From assembly GCA_023416655.1 (NCBI GenBank), contig JAEZHK010000125.1, forward strand, positions 1 to 32,866: 32,866 bases of DNA, given 5' to 3'. The notes below the pieces were generated by a model. The model saw only the letters and a list, made by a program, of their open reading frames with translations, made no database searches and was not told the DNA's origin. Shown here piece by piece: positions 14,127 to 22,018 of the stretch (within the stretch, counting starts at the first letter, position 1; each line of letters opens with the position of its first letter). A program made the translations under genes and the position numbers. Source of the stretch: Bacillota bacterium. Its GTDB lineage: Bacteria; Bacillota; Clostridia; Christensenellales; Aristaeellaceae.

Positions 14127-15554
14127 TTATCTCAGGCGCTTCAGAACCTCGTCCTCGGACGGCTCCGCAAGGTCGGGTACGAGACCGGGCAGGTACTTGC
14201 ACGCCTCGTACAACACCTCGGCGACGTACTGGTGTACGCCCGCCACGTGGTGGATGTACGGCCCTGTGACCACCTTGTGCTCAAGCTTCGGCCAGTCCTT
14301 GAATTCCACGTAGCCGTAGGTCCCGCCCGTCTCGGGGCCGGGCACCGTCTTGCCCTCGGCGATGAGCAGCGAATACTTGTCGTCCGAACAGTCGAAGCGA
14401 AGCAGCGTCACGCCGCTGTCCTCGATCAGGAAGTTGCCCACGGCCGGGCGGCCCTCGTCAAAGTTGGGCGCGATGCAGGGCTTGCAGGCGCAGGACGCGG
14501 TGGAGCGCGGGAACACGCCGCAGTGCCAGAAGAGCTCGGCGTTGTCGTTGGTGGGGTGGCGGATGGTGATGTCCGCGAAGAACGAGGCCTTCTGCCAGCC
14601 GGTGGCCGCCTGCGCGATGACGGAGGTGATCGCGCCGTGGATGTCGGTTTCGCACACCACGGGGAGCCCCTCGTCAGTCAGTTCGCCGAAGGTGAAGCAG
14701 GCGGCGATGCCGGACATGTCTCGCATCGGCCCCCAGCAGTTGGAGGCCATCGCGGACACCTGCTGTTCAACCGCCCAATCCTTCAGCGCCGTCTTGAGCG
14801 CGGCGGCGCGGTAGAGCGATTCCTCGTCCACCCGCACGTCGAAGCCCCGCTTGTATTCGGCCACGATGGGGTCTAGGTCGGCCCTGCGGCTCTCCAGAAT
14901 CTTATGGTAGCGCTGCTGGATCTCGATCAGCGTGACCGGCACGACCTCCACGCCGAACTTCTCCAGAAGTTGCAGCTCGTTGCACTTGACCGACCAGAAC
15001 GCGTCCGGCCGTACGCTGATCTGCCCGATCCGAAGGCCCTTCATCGCCTTGACCACATGGGCGGCGTTCAAAAACGCGCGCAGGGTGCGCTCAAACACTT
15101 CGTCCTCGGGATTGCAGTTGGTCATGTAGGTGAACGGTACGCCGAACTGCCTGAGCACCTTGCCGGTGGCCATCACGCCGCACTGGCTGTCGGTGGCGCG
15201 CATGCCGTGGGGGCCGGGCGCGGGATCGCGCGGCGCCCACAGAAGCAGCGGCTTGCCCACGAGTTTTCCGATCTTGGCCACGGCGTCCTCGGTGCCGAAG
15301 TTGCAGTGCGGGGTGAACAGCGCGTCCACCTTTTCACGGATCATGAAGTCGGCGACCGCCTCGGCATCCAGCCCGCTCTTGATCATGCCCGGGGGATTGA
15401 GGAAGTCGATGTTTACAAAGTCAATGCCCATGGCCCGTAGCTTGGCCTCGGTGGCGTCCTTGTTGGCCTTGGCGATGTCCACGTTGCAGAAGAATTCGCT
15501 GTCAATGTTGCGCCGCGTGTGCACCACGCCCAGCTTCAGGGAATGATTTTTCAT
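14127..15554 (-). CDS. L-fucose/L-arabinose isomerase-family protein
   Basis: This 475-residue protein resembles the FucI/AraA superfamily of metal-dependent aldose-ketose isomerases. Segments consistent with the active site are 'VVCETDIHGAITSVI' (Glu302, in the place of the FucI metal Glu), Asp328 in 'FFADITIRHP', and the His pair in 'GPYIHHVAGVH' (435-436). N-terminal Rossmann-like domains span about residues 1-280. It is shorter than E. coli FucI (591 residues). A cysteine-rich stretch, 'HCGVFPRSTASCACKPC' (344-360), is unusual and could bind metal or be structural. It lies in the cassette 3 operon after the binding protein, so it probably isomerises the imported sugar. The substrate is uncertain. 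Confidence 0.85.
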   Translation of the reverse strand: MKNHSLKLGVVHTRRNIDSEFFCNVDIAKANKDATEAKLRAMGIDFVNIDFLNPPGMIKSGLDAEAVADFMIREKVDALFTPHCNFGTEDAVAKIGKLVGKPLLLWAPRDPAPGPHGMRATDSQCGVMATGKVLRQFGVPFTYMTNCNPEDEVFERTLRAFLNAAHVVKAMKGLRIGQISVRPDAFWSVKCNELQLLEKFGVEVVPVTLIEIQQRYHKILESRRADLDPIVAEYKRGFDVRVDEESLYRAAALKTALKDWAVEQQVSAMASNCWGPMRDMSGIAACFTFGELTDEGLPVVCETDIHGAITSVIAQAATGWQKASFFADITIRHPTNDNAELFWHCGVFPRSTASCACKPCIAPNFDEGRPAVGNFLIEDSGVTLLRFDCSDDKYSLLIAEGKTVPGPETGGTYGYVEFKDWPKLEHKVVTGPYIHHVAGVHQYVAEVLYEACKYLPGLVPDLAEPSEDEVLKRLR

Positions 15555-15573
15555 GTTCTTACTCCCGTCCTGT

Positions 15574-15603
15574 GCGCGAGGGGGCGCGAACGCCCCCTCG
15601 CGC
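15574..15603 (-). terminator. GC-rich hairpin between the binding-protein and isomerase genes
   Basis: GCGCGAGGGGGCG (15574-15586) pairs perfectly with 15591-15603 around a CGAA tetraloop. There is no U-tract. As after the cassette 2 binding protein (4324-4356), it most likely protects or partly terminates the abundant binding-protein message. Confidence 0.55.
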
Positions 15604-15631
15604 GAGCGGTATTTCCCGTTGCGTTATGGTA

Positions 15632-16600
15632 TTATCCAAGCGCCTTGATCTGGTCCTCGGTATAGCCGTGGATGGTCATCAGAATTTCATCCGCCTGCGC
15701 CTTGAGGATGAGCACGCTGTCGCAGATCTTGCTCTCGACCGGCTCGCCCTTGAGGAGCTTGGAGGCGAAGTCGGCGGCGGTCTTCGCGTAGCTCATGGTG
15801 TCCTGCGCGACGGTGGCCTTGAGCGTGCCGGCCTTGAGCGCCAGGCAGCCTTCCTCGTTGGCGTCCACACCGACTACGTAGATCTTGTCGTTGCCGGCCA
15901 GCTTCATGGCTTCGATCGCGCCCAGCGCCATGTCATCGTTGCAGGCAAGGATGACTTCCAGGTCCGGATAGGCGACCAGCCAGTTCTCGACGCAGGCCTG
16001 GGCTTTGTCCTTCTGCCATTCGCAGATTTCCTGGGCCAGCTTGTTGGCGCCCACCTTGGTGATGGCGTCGTTGAAGCCCTTGGTGCGGCCGTTGGAGTGG
16101 AACTGGCCGGCCGGGCCCTGCAGGATGGCCACCTTGGTGTCCTTCTTCAGGACGCCCTGGTCGATGCAATACTGGGCCACGATCGAGCCCTGCTGTTCCG
16201 GGTTGGCGTCCAGGAAGTAGCTGACGCCGCCGTCGTTGATGGAGCCGACGGTCACGATCACCGGGATGCCCGCTTCCTTGGCGGCCTTGACGGCGGCCAC
16301 CGGCGCGTCGGCGTCCTGCTGCTGCATGACGATCACGTCATACTTGCTGGCGGTGCAGGTTTCGATCAGCTGGGTGATCTTGTCCGCGTTGGTCTCGCCG
16401 TCAAAGTAGTCGACGGTGAACTGGTCGGCGTAGGTTTCTTCCACGTACTTCTTGAAGATGTTCATGACCAACAGGCAGTAGGTGTCCTGATAGCCCTTGC
16501 AGATGAAAGCCACGCGGGCCTTTTCCTCCGCCGCAGCAAAGCCACCCAGGCAGGTCAGCGCGAGCAGTACCGTCAGAACGAGCGCCAGAATCCTTTTCAT
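15632..16600 (-). CDS. Sugar-binding protein of cassette 3
   Basis: A 322-residue RbsB-like extracellular binding protein. The start is the ATG at 16600, behind GGAGGTCC; it yields a proper signal peptide (MKRILALVLTVLLALTCLGG) with a probable cut after FAAA. A longer in-frame extension to 16687 would bury that signal and is rejected. The Cys17 context (LALTC) is a poor lipobox, so I predict ordinary secretion. 'KARVAFICKGYQDTYCLLVM' is strand 1, 'YDVIVMQQQDADAPVAAVKA' matches the family's second conserved segment, and 'ACNDDMALGAIEAMK' is the typical 'a.nD.mAlGai.A' motif. It is in the operon with the upstream permease. Confidence 0.93.
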   Translation of the reverse strand: MKRILALVLTVLLALTCLGGFAAAEEKARVAFICKGYQDTYCLLVMNIFKKYVEETYADQFTVDYFDGETNADKITQLIETCTASKYDVIVMQQQDADAPVAAVKAAKEAGIPVIVTVGSINDGGVSYFLDANPEQQGSIVAQYCIDQGVLKKDTKVAILQGPAGQFHSNGRTKGFNDAITKVGANKLAQEICEWQKDKAQACVENWLVAYPDLEVILACNDDMALGAIEAMKLAGNDKIYVVGVDANEEGCLALKAGTLKATVAQDTMSYAKTAADFASKLLKGEPVESKICDSVLILKAQADEILMTIHGYTEDQIKALG

Positions 16601-16773
16601 ACCTTGGACCTCCTCCATGATATTATTCATGCCCGAAGGCACAAACACTGGGGTGAACGGGCTTTCCCGGCCCCGCTGGCCGGCCAAGCGATCTTTGAGG
16701 CAACACTTCCCCAGGCGTAAGGCCTAAAATGCCTTCGCCGGACCCTTTGTGATGGCATGGGGACGTCGGTCGG

Positions 16774-17772
16774 TCAGTTGCGCTTTCCGCCCTTGGTCTT
16801 GATGTCGATGACCACGGCCATTACAATGATCAGGCCCGTGATGATCATCTGGAAGTAGGACTGCACCGACTTGAGCGTGAGGACGTTTCCGATAATCCCG
16901 ATGATCAGCGAACCGATGATGGTGCCGGTCGCGGTGCCGATGCCGCCCGCCAGCGAAGTACCGCCGATGATCGCCGCCGTGATGGAACTGAACTCCAGGC
17001 CCACCGCGGCGGAGGGCTGCGCCGAGTTCATGCGCGCCATGAACAGCGCGCCCGCGAGGGCAACGAACACCGCGTGGATGATGTAGGAATTGATGACCGT
17101 CCGCTTCTGGTTGATGCCCGCCGCCCGCGCGGCTTCGGAGTTGCCGCCGATGGCGTAGAGGTACTTGCCCATTCGCGTCTTCGAGAGGATGATCCAGGTG
17201 ATGACCGCGATGACGATCATCACCACCGCGGGCCACGGGAGGAAGTTGAAGATCTTGCCCTGGCCGACCACCACGATGTCGCCGATCGTGTTGATGACCT
17301 GGCCGTCCGTATAGATGAACACCAGGCCTCGGGCCGACTGGGAGACCGCCAGCGTCACGATGAACGCGGGCACGTTGTAGCGGGTCATGATGAACGCCGC
17401 GAACAGGTACAGCGCGATGCTGGCCGCGATGCCTATGGCCAATGCCGACACGGTGCCGAAGAACGGGTTGAAGCCGTAGCTTTCCGTCAGCTGCTTGTAG
17501 GAACCCAGGATCAGACAGCCGGTGAAGGCCACCATCGATCCGGCGGAGAGGTCGGTGTTGCCGGAGATCATCAGCATCGTGATGCCGCAGGCGACGATGG
17601 TCACCACCGCGGTTTGGGTCAAGAGGTTGATGATGTTGGTCTTCGACAGGAACACCGGGGAGATGAAGGAGCAGACGACCGCAAGCAGGATCAGGATGGA
17701 GAAGATGCCGACCTTGTTGTAGACATTCGCAATTTTTTCCGTCGGTGTCAGTTTGCGGCCCGCCTTATCCAT
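16774..17772 (-). CDS. Ribose-type (CUT2) ABC transporter permease of cassette 3
   Basis: This 332-residue RbsC-type membrane protein is the only permease of cassette 3, so the channel is probably a homodimer, unlike cassettes 1 and 2. It has 'GITMLMISGNTDLSAGSMVA' (the conserved loop, with GNTDLS), 'YAIGGNSEAARAAGINQKR' (the classic cytoplasmic loop) and 'AAIIGGTSLAGGIGT'. It overlaps the ATPase gene by 8 bp, indicating translational coupling. A 173-bp gap with only weak hairpins separates it from the binding-protein gene. Confidence 0.94.
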   Translation of the reverse strand: MDKAGRKLTPTEKIANVYNKVGIFSILILLAVVCSFISPVFLSKTNIINLLTQTAVVTIVACGITMLMISGNTDLSAGSMVAFTGCLILGSYKQLTESYGFNPFFGTVSALAIGIAASIALYLFAAFIMTRYNVPAFIVTLAVSQSARGLVFIYTDGQVINTIGDIVVVGQGKIFNFLPWPAVVMIVIAVITWIILSKTRMGKYLYAIGGNSEAARAAGINQKRTVINSYIIHAVFVALAGALFMARMNSAQPSAAVGLEFSSITAAIIGGTSLAGGIGTATGTIIGSLIIGIIGNVLTLKSVQSYFQMIITGLIIVMAVVIDIKTKGGKRN

Positions 17773-19285
17773 TGCCTTGTCCTCCTACCGCGCAGTGCAT
17801 GACCGATTTCGCCGTGGCGTTCGACCTGTCGAATTCCCCGCAGATGCGGCCCTTGTTGACCACCAGGATCCGGTCGCTCATGCCGAGCAGTTCCTCCAGG
17901 TCCGAATCGAACAGCATGATCGACACGCCCTGGGCGCACATCTCATGCATCAGCTTGTAGATTTCATACTTGGTACCCACGTCGATGCCGCGCGTCGGCT
18001 CGTCCAAGAGCAGGATTTTCGGCTCGATGGCCAGCCACTTGCCCAAGACAACCTTCTGCTGGTTGCCGCCCGACAGCGTCTCCACCTTGGTCTGGACCGA
18101 GGGCGCTTTGATGCTCATCAGCTTCACCATGCGATCCACAATCTGCCTCAGGCCCTTGTAGTGCACCCACTTGCTGTGGAACACGTGCCGGTGGGCCACC
18201 AGCGAGATGTTCTCCGTCACGCTATGGATCAGCACCAGTCCCTGCCTACGCCGATCCTCGGGCACCATCGAAAGCCCTGCGGCGATGGCGTCGTTCACGT
18301 CCCGGATGTGGGCCTTTTCGCCAAAGACGTACATCTCGCCGGATTCGTGGGGGTCCATGCCCATGATGGCGCGGGCGATCTCGGTGCGCCCCGCGCCGAC
18401 GAGGCCCGCAAACCCCAGGATCTCGCCACGCCGGAGCGAAAAGCTGACGTCGTCGAACACGCCGTACTGGGTGTAGTGCTCAAGCCGGAACACTTCCTCG
18501 CCGATCTGAGAATGCTTCGGCGGGTAGACCTCGTTCATCTTGCGGCCCACCATCATCTCGATGATGTGGGGGATGTCGGTCTCAGGCGCGGACATGGTGC
18601 GGATGTGCTGGCCGTCCCGGAGCACGGTGATGGTGTCGGCCACGCGGAAGATCTCATCCATCTTGTGGGAGATGAATATGATCGATATGCCCTGCTTTTT
18701 CAACTCCGCGATCTTCGCAAACAGGTAGTTGACCTCGCTCTCGGTCAGCGAGGAGGTGGGCTCGTCCATCAGGATGACCTTGGCGTCCACCGAAATCGCC
18801 TTGACGATCTCGATCATCTGCGCCTCGGCCACGGAGAGCGACTTCATCTTCCGGGTAATGTCGTAGTGGCCGAGGCCCTGCTGGTCCAGAAACTCGCGCG
18901 CCTTGGCCGCCATCGCCTTGTGGTCCATCAGCCCCGCGCGGGTCATGATCTCACGGCCCAGGTACATGTTTTCGAGCACCGTCATCTCCGGGACGATGTT
19001 CAGCTCCTGATAGATCATCGAAATGCCGGCCTTCAGCGCGTCCACCGGGCCGTTGGCATTTAAGGGCTTGCCGTCAAGCCTTACTTCGCCGGTGTCCGCC
19101 TTGTACAGCCCGTTGATGACCTTGAGAAGCGTCGACTTGCCCGCGCCATTTTCGCCCACGATCACGTGCGTCGTGCCCTTCAAAATGCCAAAGCTGACGT
19201 CCTGAAGCGCCACAACGCCCGGGAAGTGCTTGGAGATTCCCTTGAATTCCAGGATGTAGTCCGCCTCTGCTCGACTTCCGCTCAA
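17765..19285 (-). CDS. Sugar ABC transporter ATP-binding protein of cassette 3
   Basis: A double ATPase of the RbsA/MglA type, 506 residues from the preferred start. I choose TTG at 19285 because GGAGGGAGG (19302-19294) lies 8 bp upstream and the protein then begins about nine residues before 'YILEFKGISKHFPGV', as in homologues. The ATG at 19324 has no ribosome site. Both halves look regular: Walker A GENGAGKST (44-52), 'LSVAEAQ' (150-156) and LMDEPTS (172-178) in the first half; LSGGNQQ (404-410) and an intact LLLDEPTRGID (425-435) in the second. It is the first gene of the cassette 3 operon. Confidence 0.93.
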   Translation of the reverse strand: MSGSRAEADYILEFKGISKHFPGVVALQDVSFGILKGTTHVIVGENGAGKSTLLKVINGLYKADTGEVRLDGKPLNANGPVDALKAGISMIYQELNIVPEMTVLENMYLGREIMTRAGLMDHKAMAAKAREFLDQQGLGHYDITRKMKSLSVAEAQMIEIVKAISVDAKVILMDEPTSSLTESEVNYLFAKIAELKKQGISIIFISHKMDEIFRVADTITVLRDGQHIRTMSAPETDIPHIIEMMVGRKMNEVYPPKHSQIGEEVFRLEHYTQYGVFDDVSFSLRRGEILGFAGLVGAGRTEIARAIMGMDPHESGEMYVFGEKAHIRDVNDAIAAGLSMVPEDRRRQGLVLIHSVTENISLVAHRHVFHSKWVHYKGLRQIVDRMVKLMSIKAPSVQTKVETLSGGNQQKVVLGKWLAIEPKILLLDEPTRGIDVGTKYEIYKLMHEMCAQGVSIMLFDSDLEELLGMSDRILVVNKGRICGEFDRSNATAKSVMHCAVGGQGNG

Positions 19286-19340
19286 AGGTTGTTGCCTCCC
19301 TCCAGCGCTTGTTTCATAGATCATTCAAAACTTTATTAGA

Positions 19341-19398
19341 ATTGTTTATTTACAATAATAACATGCCATTTGATGCCTGTCAATAGAGATTGCATCAA
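19341..19398. promoter_or_regulatory. Candidate operators around the cassette 3 promoter
   Basis: Two dyads overlap the promoter. TTGATGC (19370-19376) and GCATCAA (19392-19398) flank the -35 box. ATTGT (19341-19345) and ACAAT (19352-19356) lie at the -10 and start region within a longer imperfect AT-rich palindrome. AT-rich dyads of this kind suit ROK-type repressors, and a ROK gene ends the same gene group. The pairing of regulator and site is inference. Confidence 0.45.
19355..19383 (-). promoter_or_regulatory. Promoter of the cassette 3 operon
   Basis: On the minus strand TTGACA (19383-19378), a 17-bp spacer and TATTAT (19360-19355). It lies about 70 bp upstream of the preferred TTG start, in an AT-rich island within GC-rich DNA. 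Confidence 0.8.
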
Positions 19399-19587
19399 TA
19401 TTCCACCACGTTTCCGGCGATGCTTCCAAAGTATAAATATTGTACAATCCAACTTGCGCACTTATGACAACTATTCAGTTTTTCGGGCCTGTCCGCCCCT
19501 TGAAACCGGGGCGTCCGGGGTTGGATTCGGGCGTCGCTTTCAGGCGAAAAGTCGGCCGGAATTCTTCCGCCATCGAAGTTCCGGAGC

Positions 19588-19623
19588 AAAAAAAGGAAGG
19601 GCCCCTGCCCTTCCCCCGTTTTT
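19588..19623. terminator. Bidirectional intrinsic terminator
   Basis: GGAAGGGC (19595-19602) pairs with GCCCTTCC (19607-19614) around CCCT. Seven A residues lie on the left (a T-run for minus-strand transcripts) and five T residues on the right (19619-19623). It mainly ends the polyphosphate kinase transcript, whose stop codon is 23 bp away. Confidence 0.85.
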
Positions 19624-19645
19624 CTTCGGCTGTCCGATTTCGATG

Positions 19646-20461
19646 CTACTCGCTGGCCTCCACCTGCTGAATCAGCTGGCGGAGGTTGCCCTCAATGACC
19701 GGGTACTCCAGCGGCAATTTTTCAAGCGCCGCGACCACCGTATGTAGGATAAAGTAATCCCGGAACCACCGATGGTTGGATGGGACGACGTGCCAGGGCG
19801 CGTGGGCCGAGCCTGAGTGGGTGAGCACGTCGGAGTAGCACTTCTGGTACTCGTCCCACTTCTCCCGCTCCTTCAGGTCGCTTTCGGAGAACTTCCAGTT
19901 CTTTTCCGGGTTTTTCAACCGCTCCATCAGCTTTTCCTTCTGGAAGTCCCGGGAGATGTGCAGGAAGAACTTGAGGGGCACGGTGCCGTTCGCGATCATG
20001 TATTCCTCGAAATTGCGGATCTCCCGGAAGCGCCTGTGGGCGGTGTCGTCGTCGATCAGGCCGTGCACGCGGGTGATCAGCACGTCCTCGTAATAGGAGC
20101 GGTTGAAGACGGTGATCTCCCCCCGCAGCGGCGTCTTCTGGTGCACGCGCCACAGGTAGTCGTGTCCCAGTTCCTCCGGCGTGGGCGTCTTGAAGGCTTC
20201 CACGTGGAACCCGCCGGGGTTGACGCCGGAAAGCAGTTTCTTGACCGCGCCGTCCTTGCCGCTGCAGTCCATGCCCTGCAGCACCACGAGCAGCGCGTAC
20301 TTCCGGGAGGCGTAGAGCGCCTCCTGAAGCTCGCCAAACCGCTCCTGGAGCCGCGTATACTCGGCCTCCGCGCCCTCTTTGGTCAGCCCCAGCGTATCGC
20401 TGGGGTCAAAATCCAACGATCGGACCCTCGCGGACGAATCGACGACGAATTTCCCGAACAT
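19646..20461 (-). CDS. ppk2: Polyphosphate kinase 2 family protein
   Basis: This 271-residue PPK2-family phosphotransferase moves phosphate between polyphosphate and nucleotides. The P-loop is GMDCSGKDG (residues 63-71, with Asp65 and Lys69). 'VFNRSYYEDVLITRVH' (118-133) is the Walker-B-like and lid-entry segment, resembling the family subgroup of polyphosphate:nucleotide phosphotransferases. The start is the ATG at 20461 behind GGGAGGGGG; an open extension to 20881 reads upstream promoter DNA and lacks conserved features. The length matches single-domain PPK2. It is monocistronic, with its own promoter and terminator. Whether AMP or ADP is preferred is not settled by motifs. Confidence 0.93.
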   Translation of the reverse strand: MFGKFVVDSSARVRSLDFDPSDTLGLTKEGAEAEYTRLQERFGELQEALYASRKYALLVVLQGMDCSGKDGAVKKLLSGVNPGGFHVEAFKTPTPEELGHDYLWRVHQKTPLRGEITVFNRSYYEDVLITRVHGLIDDDTAHRRFREIRNFEEYMIANGTVPLKFFLHISRDFQKEKLMERLKNPEKNWKFSESDLKEREKWDEYQKCYSDVLTHSGSAHAPWHVVPSNHRWFRDYFILHTVVAALEKLPLEYPVIEGNLRQLIQQVEASE

Positions 20462-20531
20462 CCCGCTCCCCCTCCCGTCCAGCCCGTCGCGGGCCGCTTT
20501 ACAGGATTTCCCGTTGGTACCGTTTGTACGC

Positions 20532-20560
20532 ATTGTAGCACCGGGCCGCGCGGCGGTCAA
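20532..20560 (-). promoter_or_regulatory. Promoter of the polyphosphate kinase gene
   Basis: On the minus strand TTGACC (20560-20555), a 17-bp spacer and TACAAT (20537-20532) with TGC before it (extended -10), about 70 bp upstream of the start codon. It lies back to back with the plus-strand promoter at 20578. Confidence 0.75.
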
Positions 20561-20577
20561 CCAGATGGCAACCGTCT

Positions 20578-20606
20578 TTGACGCGCCCGGCGGGATCATG
20601 TATAAT
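20578..20606 (+). promoter_or_regulatory. Distal promoter of the MoxR operon
   Basis: TTGACG (20578-20583), a 17-bp spacer and a perfect TATAAT (20601-20606). It would give a leader of about 305 nt before the MoxR-like gene. Confidence 0.65.
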
Positions 20607-20789
20607 AAGACCGCGTCAACATATAACCCGAACTTGCAAAAAACTTCCGTTCCTGAACCTTCGCGCGTCAAAACGGCGTCGATGCCCTTTGTCGCGTCAC
20701 CTACGGCGGCAAAACACTTCGGCGTCGAACGTTGGCAGCGTCCACGAAAATTCCCGTGAAATAAATCGTTGCGGCACCCATGCCCATAA

Positions 20790-20818
20790 TTGTAGGATTT
20801 GCGTGGCTGTGGTATAAT
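20790..20818 (+). promoter_or_regulatory. Proximal promoter of the MoxR operon
   Basis: TTGTAG (20790-20795), a 17-bp spacer and TATAAT (20813-20818) with TGG just before it (extended -10). It lies about 100 bp before the start codon. The DNA between the two promoters (20607-20789) shows no gene or convincing hairpin. Confidence 0.7.
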
Positions 20819-20917
20819 CCGGTCTGTGACCGCGGAACATTCGGACGGGTTTCCTTTCACACCGCCTTCCCCTCCCTTCACCTTTAATAATTCCTGCGAC
20901 CAGGAAGGATAAGCGCC

Positions 20918-21991
20918 ATGAGAATCAGCGAAGCCAAAAAGTGCATCATGGAACTCTACTTGAGCACCGACTGCGTGACGGCGCTGATCTCAGAGCGCGG
21001 CGTCGGCAAAACCTCCGCGTTCCAGCAGTGCGCGAAGGAGCTGGGCATCGGCTACATGGGGCTCTACGCCGCGGCGATGGAAGGCCCGGACTTCATGGGG
21101 CTGCCCGACAAGGACCGCGAGACCGGCATCACCCGCTACCTCGCGCCGCAGTTCCTGCCCACCCAAAACGCGGTGGACAAGGGCTTTTTCCCGCAGAAGG
21201 GCCTGCTGGTTCTGGAGGAGATCAACCGGGTGCCGACCGACACGATCTCGGTGCTCTACCCGCTGCTGCTGGAGCGCAAGATCAACGGCCACAGCCTCGC
21301 GCCCGGCTGGAAGATCGGCGTGACGATGAACCCCGACACCCTGAACTACTCCGTGAACTCGCTGGACGACGCCATGCTCGACCGCTTCGTCGCCGTCGAG
21401 ATCACGGCAAACCTCGAGGATTACATCGACTACTCACTGAAAAACGGCCCATGCGACGACGTGCTGGCCTACCTCACCGCCTGTCCGGACATGCTGCTGC
21501 GTGTCAAAAAGGCCGCGGACAGTACAGCCGCCACCAAAAGCCCGACCCCGCGCGGCTGGACGAGGGTGCAGCAGCTTCTGAACAGCTGCCAGCTGCCGGA
21601 AAAGCTGATGCAGGAACTGATCTCGGGCACGCTGGGGCCTGAGACCACCGCGTCCTTCTACGGGTACCTGAAAAATCGGACGTACGCGATTCCCTCGGCG
21701 GCGAAAATCCTGAGCGAATACGATGCGGTGCGCCCCGAAGTGCTCCGGCTCATTTCGGGCGGCAGATTGGACCTTATGAGCCTCGTACTGAAAAAGGCGG
21801 TCACGCTGATGGACGGGTGCGAGGCGCAGTGCGAAAACCTCAATAAGCTGCTAAACGACCTCCCCGAGGAGTTCCAACTGATGTTCTTTAAGCTCTTGGC
21901 GGTGGAGAAGCCGGAAATCTTCCTCCCCGTCGCGGAAAAGACGGACGCATTCAACGCGCTGGCGGACCAGGTCGTAAGCCTTCTGCTTTAA
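20918..21991 (+). CDS. MoxR-like AAA+ ATPase
   Basis: This 357-residue cytosolic AAA+ protein is of the MoxR/RavA type, which are chaperone-like ATPases that usually work with a VWA-domain partner. Walker A is ERGVGKT (residues 26-32), Walker B with the catalytic Glu is LLVLEEINR (96-104), sensor 1 is 'GVTMNPD' with Asn138, and the arginine region is 'DAMLDRFVAV' (Arg156). The C-terminal 150 residues are helical and lack a recognised domain. The ribosome site is GGAAGGA. The DUF2201-type gene follows by 27 bp, and the two together form the usual ATPase/VWA pair. Confidence 0.9.
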   Translation: MRISEAKKCIMELYLSTDCVTALISERGVGKTSAFQQCAKELGIGYMGLYAAAMEGPDFMGLPDKDRETGITRYLAPQFLPTQNAVDKGFFPQKGLLVLEEINRVPTDTISVLYPLLLERKINGHSLAPGWKIGVTMNPDTLNYSVNSLDDAMLDRFVAVEITANLEDYIDYSLKNGPCDDVLAYLTACPDMLLRVKKAADSTAATKSPTPRGWTRVQQLLNSCQLPEKLMQELISGTLGPETTASFYGYLKNRTYAIPSAAKILSEYDAVRPEVLRLISGGRLDLMSLVLKKAVTLMDGCEAQCENLNKLLNDLPEEFQLMFFKLLAVEKPEIFLPVAEKTDAFNALADQVVSLLL

Positions 21992-22018
21992 TCACCGCCA
22001 GCGGGAAGGGGGGATGGC

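Larger units (their letters stand above)
19286..19645. other. Gene-free stretch between cassette 3 and the polyphosphate kinase gene
   Basis: This stretch holds the cassette 3 ribosome site, promoter and dyads, a perfect palindrome ATTGTACAAT (19439-19448) that repeats the ATTGT half-site, and the bidirectional terminator at 19588-19623. The section 19450-19587 shows no credible gene. Confidence 0.6.

Noticed and set aside
16601..16687. 29-residue N-terminal extension of the cassette 3 binding protein
   Set aside because: It would place the signal peptide internally; the ATG at 16600 has a strong ribosome site.
17753..19063. Plus-strand open frame (436 codons) over the cassette 3 ATPase
   Set aside because: Antisense shadow of an ATPase with all motifs intact.
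20462..20881. 140-residue N-terminal extension of the polyphosphate kinase
   Set aside because: It covers the gene's own consensus promoter and has no conserved content; the ATG at 20461 has a strong ribosome site.
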